Below, one piece after another: positions 1 to 6,716 of a DNA stretch of 49,392 nt. The notes beneath the pieces were generated by a model. It had not been told where the DNA came from, searched no databases, and was given only the letters and a program-made list of their open reading frames with translations. Numbering within the stretch: the first letter of the stretch is position 1; every line of letters starts with the position of its first letter. The stretch comes from Clostridiales bacterium (GTDB lineage: Bacteria > Bacillota > Clostridia > Christensenellales > Aristaeellaceae). The position numbers were made by a program, and so were the translations under genes. The stretch lies in assembly GCA_012837965.1 (NCBI GenBank), contig DUQF01000020.1, forward strand, positions 1 to 49,392, given 5' to 3'.

Positions 1-16
1 AACCGGACGGAACAAC

Positions 17-142
17 ACCCGAAAACACGACTTCTTTTACATATTTTTTATATTCATTAGTGAAATCCTTCTTTGGACTGTTTCTATGCTACAAAAAAGC
101 GGCTTTTGCATAATTGCCAAAACCGCTTTGTCTACGGTCTGA
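17..142. repeat. Left copy of a 126-bp inverted repeat
   Basis: This stretch is repeated in reverse orientation at the right edge of the window (49267-49392) with a single mismatch (position 25, A here, G in the other copy). It contains a near-palindrome at about 92-130 whose arms carry AAAGCGG and CCGCTTT. Read on the minus strand the hairpin is followed by a run of T, so it resembles a rho-independent terminator. It encodes no recognisable protein. It may be a dispersed non-coding repeat at which the assembly stopped; a fold-back assembly artefact is the alternative. Confidence 0.85.
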
Positions 143-181
143 GATAAAAAATTTTTATTTTTTATTTTTTTGAAATAAGTC

Positions 182-210
182 TTGCAGAAAAGTTCAAATA
201 AAGATATAAT
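182..210 (+). promoter_or_regulatory. Sigma-A-type promoter of the zinc-ribbon gene
   Basis: TTGCAG (182-187) and a perfect TATAAT (205-210) are separated by 17 bases. Transcription would begin near 217 and leave a leader of about 150 bases before the start codon at 369. Confidence 0.65.
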
Positions 211-228
211 GACCGAGGCTATAGTCCG

Positions 229-322
229 GATCTGTAGTTGAATGCCGATGCATGTTGCAGGCGAAACAATCTTTGTATGCAAGTAAAGCTTGTGAACATG
301 GATGTGGGGTCAAAGACAGGTC
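229..322 (+). promoter_or_regulatory. Possible structured leader RNA, class unknown
   Basis: Inside the leader of the zinc-ribbon gene, GATCTGT (229-235) can pair with ACAGGTC (316-322, one G-U pair). TTGA (238-241) can pair with TCAA (310-313), and the two helices are separated by opposed AG/AG dinucleotides that could form tandem G-A pairs. Inner hairpins are possible (TGCA arms at 249-259, CAAG/CTTG near 280-292). I do not recognise it as a known riboswitch, and the pairing was found by eye only. Confidence 0.25.
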
Positions 323-368
323 GTAGATAACAAGCCAAGTATAATTTATTTCAGGGGGTTTACCATCC

Positions 369-650
369 ATGTTCCAAGACAAAACGCTCGTTTGCAGAGA
401 CTGCGGCTCAGAATTTACTTTCACCGCTGGTGAGCAAGAATTCTATGCCGAGAAGGGTTTCCAGAACGAGCCCTCTCGCTGCAAAAACTGCCGTCAAGCC
501 CACAAGGCCAATCGTGCCAACGCTCCCCGTGAGATGCATGATGCCGTCTGTGCAAGCTGTGGCAAAGAAACTCAAGTTCCTTTCCTTCCCAAAAATGACC
601 GTCCCATCTATTGCAGCGAGTGCTTTGCTCAAAAAAGAGCGAATCAATAA
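369..650 (+). CDS. Small zinc-ribbon protein (CxxC-x17-CxxC type)
   Basis: The 93-residue protein carries four CxxC pairs: CRDC, CKNC, CASC and CSEC. The first pair is followed by a 'sEFtFtaGEqEFYaekGF' type block, and the last two pairs frame a basic-acidic segment ending in CSECFA. This matches a family of small cytosolic zinc-ribbon proteins common in Bacillota, usually annotated as zinc-ribbon or CxxC-x17-CxxC domain proteins, with no defined function. The pairs should bind one or two zinc ions. The start ATG follows a G-rich ribosome-binding site (CAGGGGG) at about 353-359. The gene stands alone, with its own promoter, a long leader and a strong terminator. Confidence 0.85.
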   Translation: MFQDKTLVCRDCGSEFTFTAGEQEFYAEKGFQNEPSRCKNCRQAHKANRANAPREMHDAVCASCGKETQVPFLPKNDRPIYCSECFAQKRANQ

Positions 651-670
651 TCCCCTGTTAGATGCAAATG

Positions 671-698
671 AACGCCCCGCCTGAGCGGGGCGTTTTGT
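671..698 (+). terminator. Rho-independent terminator of the zinc-ribbon gene
   Basis: A perfect 10-bp GC-rich stem (671-680 with 685-694), a four-base loop and a following T-rich stretch. It lies 20 bases after the stop codon. Confidence 0.85.
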
Positions 699-721
699 TG
701 TCAATTTTATTTACCAACTTA

Positions 722-1531
722 TTAACCTATCTCAATGCTGGGGAAAAAGGCGACAATTTTGTTTCTTTCCCCGCCAAGCGAGCGAATCAAGCGCACCTGT
801 GGCGTCACGGAAGCATATACTTGCGCCACCATCTTGCGCACACCATTCTGGCTAAGAAGCGCTCCGGCAGACTGCGTCAAAGCCTTGCCTATGCCTCTGT
901 TTCGCGCTTCTGGCCTGACATAGACCATCACCAAAGCTGCCGCTTCAGGGCGGGCGCCAGAAACAAGCAGCTCCGCCACAGGTTGGCCGCCACGATAATA
1001 CCCAAGCGCCATAAAATACGGTTGCTGCATTTGTATGGCCAAATAGTCATGTGTGATGGGCGTTAGGCGATATTGGTTGAGCCGCTGTAAAAAACGCTGC
1101 TGTTCCTGAACGCTCGCAAGCGGAACGCTGGCAAACTCGCAACCAACCGGCGCCTGTGGCACCTGCGTTGAAAGCAACGGATAGGAATACTCATCCATTG
1201 AATCAGTTGGATCAAAACCGTTATGCTTATAAAAAAACAGCAGTTCCTGCGCATTAGCAGGTACATTGGCATAAACTCTTGCCTTAAGGGGTGGAAGATG
1301 TTCCCTCATTTGGGTGACCCTTGCAAGCAGCGCACCTAAAAGTTCACAACGTGCGGATGGCTGGGCATCAATGTGTATATAGAACTGAAGGGGACGTTCG
1401 GGAAACAAGTCTTCCTGAACACTGGGAATGATGTATCCGGAACCCATTGGAACAAAGTCTCGTGATCGGCTTACAAAATAGTCTTGCGCAGGAATGCCCT
1501 GAAAAGGGGTGTTGAGATTAGTAATCGGCAT
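722..1531 (-). CDS. GNAT-family N-acetyltransferase
   Basis: The C-terminal third contains the acetyl-CoA binding signature of the GNAT fold, VYVRPEARNRGIGKAL, with the R-x-x-G-x-G/A core. It is preceded by a beta strand rich in small hydrophobic residues (EAAALVMVYV). The N-terminal half is unusual and may be a second, degenerate acetyltransferase lobe. The substrate cannot be told. I chose the ATG at 1531, which has AAAGGAG just upstream; an upstream in-frame TTG at 1552 lacks a site. It is the last gene of a three-gene operon, 27 bases after the GuaA-like gene. Confidence 0.75.
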   Translation of the reverse strand: MPITNLNTPFQGIPAQDYFVSRSRDFVPMGSGYIIPSVQEDLFPERPLQFYIHIDAQPSARCELLGALLARVTQMREHLPPLKARVYANVPANAQELLFFYKHNGFDPTDSMDEYSYPLLSTQVPQAPVGCEFASVPLASVQEQQRFLQRLNQYRLTPITHDYLAIQMQQPYFMALGYYRGGQPVAELLVSGARPEAAALVMVYVRPEARNRGIGKALTQSAGALLSQNGVRKMVAQVYASVTPQVRLIRSLGGERNKIVAFFPSIEIG

Positions 1532-1558
1532 AGTTCTCCTTTGCTCTCTCAAGTCGCA

Positions 1559-3010
1559 TTACAGCCACTGTACTTCTGATGAATTGGCCGTGCTTGAAAA
1601 ATCATAAAAAACACTCTTAACATTGGGACAAGCAGCCATAAGGGCATCGCTGTAGATTTCCAGCAAATCATAGTTTAACCTCGCGGCTTGCAAGGAAAAC
1701 CCGCCGGTTCTGTTTTCTGAAAGGCTAACTGCCCGGAGTGCAATGATTTCATTAGCTTCCGCCTCTTCACAGGGGTACATGGCCGCAAAATATTTCCATA
1801 AGCGTTTATGTTGCCCGGCATTGGTAATCACCTGAGCAAACAGGGCGTCGGCACGCCGCAAAGTAGCAAGACGTTCCTCTGTTACTTCTCCATGAATGCG
1901 AAGGCTTAAGCCCGTGATAGGGAAAGACTGCGCTTCAGCAGGCTCGACCGGCATACCTAAGGCTTTGGCAAGGTAGCGTACCTCGGATTTGAAAAGGTCT
2001 TTCAAGGGAAAAATTACTCTTACGCCATTATTTTCTATAAGCCCTTCCGAAACTGCATTGAAGATAAAATCATCCGCGAGGTTGCCTCGCAAAACAGCTG
2101 AAAACTGAATATCTTTAACCGCTTCATTAAGCACCTTTTTTATAATAGCGATGACTTTTTCTCGTTTCAGATGTTCTTGCTTAAGACCACGCAAACCTTC
2201 AAGAATTTGATGCTTAGCGTCTATGACTGTTATTTCAATGCCTTCCCTATCCTGATAATATTTCAGCAAGGACTTTACTTCGTCCTGACGGTAAAGACCC
2301 GTGTCAACGAAAAACACATGCAGGCTTGAACCCAAGGCGTGATTACCAATCAGAGTTACCACACCGCTGTTAAGTCCACCGGTCAAGAAACAAACGGCCT
2401 CCTCACCTTGAAGACTATTTTTGAGCATTTCTTCGGCATCGGCAATGAATACGCTTTCTGACCATGAACCGGAACACCCGCATACGTCTTTGGCAAAATG
2501 GTTAAGCAGGGCGCCTCCGTCAACATCATTGGTTTCCAGTTGGAAACCAACACCAAAGAAAACCCCGGAACGAAAGGCAATGATCTTATCGTTCACCCGA
2601 GCAATGGGAAAAGCATCTTCTGGAAGGGTCAGAGGAAACACCGTATGCAACATACGCTCATCGCTATCTAAACCCTTAGTAATAACCCCAGGTTGAAAAT
2701 CAACCGTTTCTACTCTATTTTGGACAACGCTTTCTTCCACATTACCACCAAGTGTTTCGCACAACGAAGCTGCGGCATTCCCTAAGGCTAACACCGGTAA
2801 ACCGGGCGCTAAAAGTTCGGGTGCTATGGATGGCATTTGCTTATCTACCCCGCCCGAAAAAACAAGTCCCAAAGGCCAGTTGTCTCGATCCTCCGGCAAT
2901 TGGTAGTTTGGTGCTACGATTTGGCAATATACGCCGTTTGCCCTGAGCATCTTGGCTACATCGGCAGAGTATCGCGCATTATAATTAATAATCAATAATT
3001 GATCCTGCAT
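1559..3010 (-). CDS. GMP-synthase-like protein with altered active sites
   Basis: The order is that of GuaA: an N-terminal class I glutamine amidotransferase-like domain (about 1-185), an ATP-pyrophosphatase domain (about 190-370) and a C-terminal dimerisation-like domain ending in a YDFSS...VQWL tail that mirrors the usual YDISSKPP...EWE ending. Both catalytic centres are degenerate. The amidotransferase nucleophile segment (normally GxCYG) reads PVLALGNAAASL, so the cysteine is replaced. The usual FHPE reads FQLE, so the histidine is lost. The PP-loop SGGVDSS reads TGGLNSG. A true guaA is probably elsewhere (inference). This paralogue may be regulatory, bind nucleotide without catalysis, or act on another substrate. 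It sits 9 bases after a secreted amidase gene. Confidence 0.75.
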   Translation of the reverse strand: MQDQLLIINYNARYSADVAKMLRANGVYCQIVAPNYQLPEDRDNWPLGLVFSGGVDKQMPSIAPELLAPGLPVLALGNAAASLCETLGGNVEESVVQNRVETVDFQPGVITKGLDSDERMLHTVFPLTLPEDAFPIARVNDKIIAFRSGVFFGVGFQLETNDVDGGALLNHFAKDVCGCSGSWSESVFIADAEEMLKNSLQGEEAVCFLTGGLNSGVVTLIGNHALGSSLHVFFVDTGLYRQDEVKSLLKYYQDREGIEITVIDAKHQILEGLRGLKQEHLKREKVIAIIKKVLNEAVKDIQFSAVLRGNLADDFIFNAVSEGLIENNGVRVIFPLKDLFKSEVRYLAKALGMPVEPAEAQSFPITGLSLRIHGEVTEERLATLRRADALFAQVITNAGQHKRLWKYFAAMYPCEEAEANEIIALRAVSLSENRTGGFSLQAARLNYDLLEIYSDALMAACPNVKSVFYDFSSTANSSEVQWL

Positions 3011-3019
3011 ATTGTTCTC

Positions 3020-3916
3020 CTAAAAAGCTCCATCGACAATCCACGCATCGTTATGGGTACGGCGGTATTCTTCAAGATAAAGAAGAAGTTCCTGTGAAGT
3101 TACTTGGTTATAAATGCCCGTTTCAGTTAGTTGTTTCATGTTCTGAAAAAGGCGTACAGCCTCAATAGTGCGGGTATCGTAACGCCCGCTGATGTTTTCT
3201 TTATAAAAAAGACCTACTTCAGCCAGCGTTTGTTGAAGCTCGGTTACCTTTTTGCCCTCATTCCCGCTGCGTAAAGTTATGTCCGCCAAGTCATGCACTG
3301 TACCATAGCCAAGAATTCGCCAGTCGTTAAGAGCATAAACACTTTGTTGTACCTTGTCGGGGTTGTTCCCCTCCAGTACATGCACCATGACTTGGTCGCC
3401 CTTGCGGCTTGTGTATTCCACCATCGCTACGTGGGTGGTATCTCCCGAAGGCGTATAACTAAAAAACACCCAATCTCCTGGTTGAGGAATGTAGCTATTG
3501 GGTTGGATACGCTCCCCGGTTTCCTTCAGCCATTGTGTCCCCCAACCGTTAACCATGCCGGATCTGGCTATATATCGACCCTCCCGCAAAAACCACTGGA
3601 GTCCTATATTAGTGGCGCCGTAAAGCGGATAAACCGTCTTTAACAACCCCGTCCCATACTGTTGATCGGTTTCATTGACCGACCAACAAAGATACTCAGC
3701 GCACCACTCTGCGTAAGGGTCATTGTACCAAACGCCGTATTTGGTTGAGCCGTCCGGGTTCTCTTGATAGCCCAGCTCACTTTTGGCAACTTCTAAAAGC
3801 TTGGAAACATAATCTGGTACGGGATAGGCAGGCGCAATAACAACCACCTCTTCCACCAAAGCAGAAGAAGTAATAAACAAGGCAATAATCCAGCCGCACA
3901 ACAACCTTCTAAGCAC
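3020..3916 (-). CDS. Secreted NlpC/CHAP-like amidase with peptidoglycan-binding domain
   Basis: A signal peptide (residues about 1-20) is followed by a CHAP-like cysteine amidase domain. Cys72 (in AEWCAEYLCW) and His162 (in DTTHVAMVEY) are the likely catalytic pair, and PQPGDWVFF is the typical strand before the histidine. Residues about 235-285 form a PG_binding_1-type repeat (LRSGNEGKKVTELQQTL ... EAVRLFQ). The protein should act outside the membrane on cell-wall peptide bonds. The start is GTG with GGAGGG just upstream. It is the first gene of the operon that continues with the GuaA-like gene and the acetyltransferase. Confidence 0.8.
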   Translation of the reverse strand: MLRRLLCGWIIALFITSSALVEEVVVIAPAYPVPDYVSKLLEVAKSELGYQENPDGSTKYGVWYNDPYAEWCAEYLCWSVNETDQQYGTGLLKTVYPLYGATNIGLQWFLREGRYIARSGMVNGWGTQWLKETGERIQPNSYIPQPGDWVFFSYTPSGDTTHVAMVEYTSRKGDQVMVHVLEGNNPDKVQQSVYALNDWRILGYGTVHDLADITLRSGNEGKKVTELQQTLAEVGLFYKENISGRYDTRTIEAVRLFQNMKQLTETGIYNQVTSQELLLYLEEYRRTHNDAWIVDGAF

Positions 3917-3938
3917 ATTCCCTCCAATTCTCCAAGTT

Positions 3939-3967
3939 ATTATACCTTTTAAACAGCATCATGACAA
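3939..3967 (-). promoter_or_regulatory. Promoter of the amidase/GuaA-like operon
   Basis: On the minus strand TTGTCA (3962-3967) and TATAAT (3939-3944) are spaced by 17 bases, just upstream of the GTG start at 3916. Confidence 0.7.
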
Positions 3968-4396
3968 GTCAGAAACACTTACCCACGGCTTGCGCATGAA
4001 TCTCTATTCTAAACGCACCCCTTGTTATTACCAAGCTTCATTCTCTACGTATTGTTAAGGATAGTTTCTAAATTGATAGTTATTAAGGCAGGTTCAGAAG
4101 CGTTTACGAGGTCAGCTTACTTTCTTATTTATATCGTTTGTACGCATAAGGATGAACTCCATCCGTTGCAGTATAGTCAGGTTTTGAGCTCCGTTGTCTT
4201 TGTGTAAAATACGTTTGTCTTCATTCAAAATTATCTCCAAAGACTACTACACGCTTTCCATACCACAGCATGAACAAACACCTGTCGTATCTGTTGCACG
4301 TTTCTTGTATCAAAACATTCGTGTGTAAGTCGTGTTTTGCCTCTCAGACGCTTTCACAAAAAAAAGTAAAAATTCAACCAAATAGTTCAAGAATAA
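3968..4396. other. Intergenic region without recognised gene
   Basis: About 430 bases between divergent promoters. I see no convincing open reading frame with a ribosome-binding site, no RNA gene and no strong hairpin. Short reading frames in it begin without a ribosome-binding site. Confidence 0.5.
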
Positions 4397-4414
4397 TGAA
4401 CTATCTTCTCATTT

Positions 4415-4425
4415 TATGGTATAAT
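4415..4425 (+). promoter_or_regulatory. Extended -10 promoter of the repeat-protein gene
   Basis: TGGTATAAT (4417-4425) is an extended -10 element. The -35 region (about 4397-4402, TGAACT) is weak. The start codon lies about 90 bases downstream. Confidence 0.5.
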
Positions 4426-4516
4426 ACTAGTTAAATCATGAAGGTATCAGCATTCCCAGCCCTCAAAAGCCTGGATCGTCTGTTGTTACCACATAAAACA
4501 AACAAGGAGGATGCTT

Positions 4517-5257
4517 ATGAGAAAGTATTTATCCCTCTTGCTGGTGCTGATGATGGTTTTATCCCTTAGCCCGGCATCCGCCGAAGAGGTCACGACAAAA
4601 AATCTCGTACCGGGAATTCAAGGGCCTGAAGGTTGGCCGGAAGATGTACCTACTCCCTTAACTGGAGAATTTCTTTGGGGCGACTGGGCGCCAGATCATA
4701 GTTTTTATACGGTGGACATTCGATATACGCAAGCTGAAATTGACGCTTATGCGGAAAGATTGCAGGAAGCAAAATTTATTAAAATAGACACCGATAAATA
4801 TGAGGAGATTTACGGTGATGCCGGTATTTATGCCAATGAAAAATGGGAAATCGTATTGGGAGATGAAGGAGTAAACGGAGATTACACTTATATGAGCCTT
4901 TATCCGATGAAATACGAAGAACCGGAAGACACTACGACAAAAAATCTCGTACCGGGAATTCAAGGGCCTGAAGGTTGGCCGGAAGATGTACCTACTCCCA
5001 TAACTGGAGAATTTCTTTGGGGCGACTGGGCGCCAGATCATAGTTTTTATACGGTGGACATTCGATATACGCAAACTGAAATTGACGCTTACGCGGAAAG
5101 GCTACAGGACGCAGAATTTATTAAAATAGACACCGATAAATATGAGGAGATTTACGGCGATGCCGGTGTTTATGCCAATAAAAAATGGGAAATCGTATTG
5201 GGAGATGAAGGAGTAAACGGAGATTACACTTATATGAGCCTTTATCCGATAGAATAA
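4517..5257 (+). CDS. Secreted protein of two near-identical tandem domains
   Basis: An N-terminal signal peptide (MRKYLSLLLVLMMVLSLSPASA) precedes two copies of a domain of about 110 residues. Each begins TTKNLVPGIQGPEGWP, is rich in aromatic and acidic residues, and ends GDYTYMSLYP. I do not recognise the family, so no function is given. The domain is acidic and Trp/Tyr-rich, which could fit ligand binding at the cell surface. The ATG at 4517 was chosen because GGAGG lies six bases upstream; the in-frame ATG at 4511 abuts that site. The gene is monocistronic, with its own promoter and terminator. Confidence 0.75.
   Translation: MRKYLSLLLVLMMVLSLSPASAEEVTTKNLVPGIQGPEGWPEDVPTPLTGEFLWGDWAPDHSFYTVDIRYTQAEIDAYAERLQEAKFIKIDTDKYEEIYGDAGIYANEKWEIVLGDEGVNGDYTYMSLYPMKYEEPEDTTTKNLVPGIQGPEGWPEDVPTPITGEFLWGDWAPDHSFYTVDIRYTQTEIDAYAERLQDAEFIKIDTDKYEEIYGDAGVYANKKWEIVLGDEGVNGDYTYMSLYPIE
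4592..5250 (+). repeat. Tandem 342-bp intragenic duplication
   Basis: Units 4592-4908 and 4934-5250 are shifted by exactly 342 bases (114 codons) and differ at about 11 of 317 positions by my count, roughly 96% identity. The differences include silent changes, so the copies have begun to diverge under a maintained frame. Confidence 0.9.
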
Positions 5258-5340
5258 ACAATAAGCAATAAGGATTCAATTGAGAGATAGTTAAACAAAA
5301 CTAAAAACTTAAGAATTCTTGGAATATTACTGAAAACAAG

Positions 5341-5357
5341 AAAGCCCTTGGCTTTTT
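5341..5357 (+). terminator. Terminator after the repeat-protein gene
   Basis: A short hairpin, AAAGCC / GGCTTT with a three-base loop, followed by T residues. Confidence 0.5.
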
Positions 5358-5419
5358 GCTTGATATTTTGATGAGCGCGAATTTGTTTGCTAAGTTGTTA
5401 TAAACACTGGGAGGCGTGT

Positions 5420-6049
5420 GTGCTATTCATCGGAATTTGCGGAGCCAGTGGTTCTGGCAAAACCACCTTGGCAGAAGAATTGTGCAAGGCGGTTGGTATT
5501 GAAAAAACTTACATCATCAACCAAGATTCTTACTACCAAGACAATCGCGAGCTGAGCTATGAACAAAGGTGTAAACTCAATTATGATGAGCCAAGCATTT
5601 TTGAGCATCAGGAACTGTATAACGATGTGGTTGAGCTGCTTTCAGGCAAACCCATTTATAAGAAAGACTATGATTTTGCCACCCATACAAGAAACGACAG
5701 TCGAACATTCATTGAGCCTGTTGATTTGCTTATTTTGGAAGGCATCCATGCCTTTTACGATGAGCGACTTTGTGATTTGATGTTTTTAAAGCTATATATT
5801 AACGTAGAACCAGATATTTGTTTGCTGCGCCGAATCAATCGAGATATTCTTGAGCGCCAACGAAGTATCGAAAGCATTTCTAAACAGTACCTATCTACCG
5901 TGAAGCCTATGTATGATAAATACATCCGTAACTATATACAATCGGCAGATGTAATTGTTACCCGAGGGGGAAAAATGCCAAGATTGTTGAAATCTTGGCG
6001 AGTTACATGCGAGGCGCACTGTTTAGTAAAAAAACAGATGTTCTATTAA
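5420..6049 (+). CDS. udk: Uridine kinase, 3' end frameshifted
   Basis: The protein phosphorylates uridine/cytidine in pyrimidine salvage. The P-loop GASGSGKTT occupies residues 8-16, and the NQDSYY and RRINRDI segments are typical of uridine kinase/phosphoribulokinase-like enzymes. The GTG start at 5420 follows GGGAGG by five bases. After the RGGK motif the frame reads MPRLLKSWR and stops at 6049. A -1 shift at G GGA AAA (5968-5974) instead gives NAKIVEILASYMRGALF and stops at 6057, which is the tail expected for this family. So there is a single-base deletion in a G5A5 run, a sequencing error there, or -1 frameshifting. The 3' end overlaps convergent mntP. Confidence 0.85.
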   Translation: MLFIGICGASGSGKTTLAEELCKAVGIEKTYIINQDSYYQDNRELSYEQRCKLNYDEPSIFEHQELYNDVVELLSGKPIYKKDYDFATHTRNDSRTFIEPVDLLILEGIHAFYDERLCDLMFLKLYINVEPDICLLRRINRDILERQRSIESISKQYLSTVKPMYDKYIRNYIQSADVIVTRGGKMPRLLKSWRVTCEAHCLVKKQMFY

Positions 6050-6583
6050 AATCTTAGTTCCGATAAGTATTAAGGCTATTCCGCCTATCATTTGTGCCTT
6101 GTCTTCAAACTTGGCGCCGATACGCCTACCCAGCACCACGCCAAAATATGAAATAACAAGGGTTGTACATCCAATCATCGCCCCCGCTGATAATATGGGG
6201 GTTTTTTCTACCGCTAAAACCACGCCTACAGCTAAAGCATCAATACTGGTTGCAATGGCAAGAACAAAAAGCTCGTTGACGGAAAATGGAACACAGCAGT
6301 CCTTGTCTTTCTCTTTCCTACCCTCTCGAAACATTTTGATGCCGATAAACATCAACAAAACAAAAGCTACCCAGTGGTCGTAGTACTCAATCACTCGCTG
6401 AAAAGTACTACCTATCAAATACCCAATCATAGGCATACCTGCCTGAAAACTGCCGAAAAAGAGGGCAATTAACAGAGCCTGTTTTCGATTGAACTTGGGC
6501 ATACAAGCCCCCTTTAACACAGCAACAGCAAAGGCATCCATGGAAAGGGCTAGGCAAATGGTAAAAATTTGCGCAACAGACAT
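6023..6583 (-). CDS. mntP: Manganese efflux pump MntP
   Basis: This 186-residue protein has six hydrophobic segments arranged as two related halves. Each half has the MntP-type aspartate motif: ALSMDAFAVAV in TM1 and ATSIDALAVGV in TM4. The central cytosolic loop is short and charged (FREGRKEKDKD). MntP exports Mn(II) through the cytoplasmic membrane. The ATG has a GGAG-containing site upstream. I see no yybP-ykoY-type riboswitch in the short leader. Its 3' end overlaps the convergent uridine kinase gene by 27-35 bases, depending on which udk frame is used. Confidence 0.9.
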   Translation of the reverse strand: MSVAQIFTICLALSMDAFAVAVLKGACMPKFNRKQALLIALFFGSFQAGMPMIGYLIGSTFQRVIEYYDHWVAFVLLMFIGIKMFREGRKEKDKDCCVPFSVNELFVLAIATSIDALAVGVVLAVEKTPILSAGAMIGCTTLVISYFGVVLGRRIGAKFEDKAQMIGGIALILIGTKILIEHLFFY

Positions 6584-6619
6584 AAAAACAAAGACTCCTT
6601 TACTCTAAGAAAACAAGGC

Positions 6620-6648
6620 ATTATAACACTGTTTGATTCTATACGCAA
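6620..6648 (-). promoter_or_regulatory. Promoter of mntP
   Basis: On the minus strand TTGCGT (6643-6648) and TATAAT (6620-6625) are separated by 17 bases, about 37 bases before the ATG. Confidence 0.6.
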
Positions 6649-6669
6649 TCAACAGGATTTTAATCTCAC

Positions 6670-6702
6670 AAAAAACACCCCCCTGTTATCTCAGAAGGGT
6701 GT
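6670..6702 (-). terminator. Terminator after the peptidoglycan-binding lipoprotein gene
   Basis: On the minus strand ACACCC pairs with GGGTGT across a 15-20 base loop and is followed by six T. Confidence 0.6.
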
Positions 6703-6716
6703 AAAAGTATTTAAGT

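Noticed and set aside
4022-4207. 61-codon frame in the 3917-4516 intergenic region
   Set aside because: No ribosome-binding site, and composition typical of non-coding AT-rich DNA.
4658-5074. Minus-strand frame of 138 codons opposite the repeat protein
   Set aside because: Open only because of the duplicated sense sequence; it repeats itself and has no start signal.
6584-6716. Manganese riboswitch upstream of mntP
   Set aside because: The space holds a promoter and a neighbouring terminator, and the leader is too short for a yybP-ykoY element.
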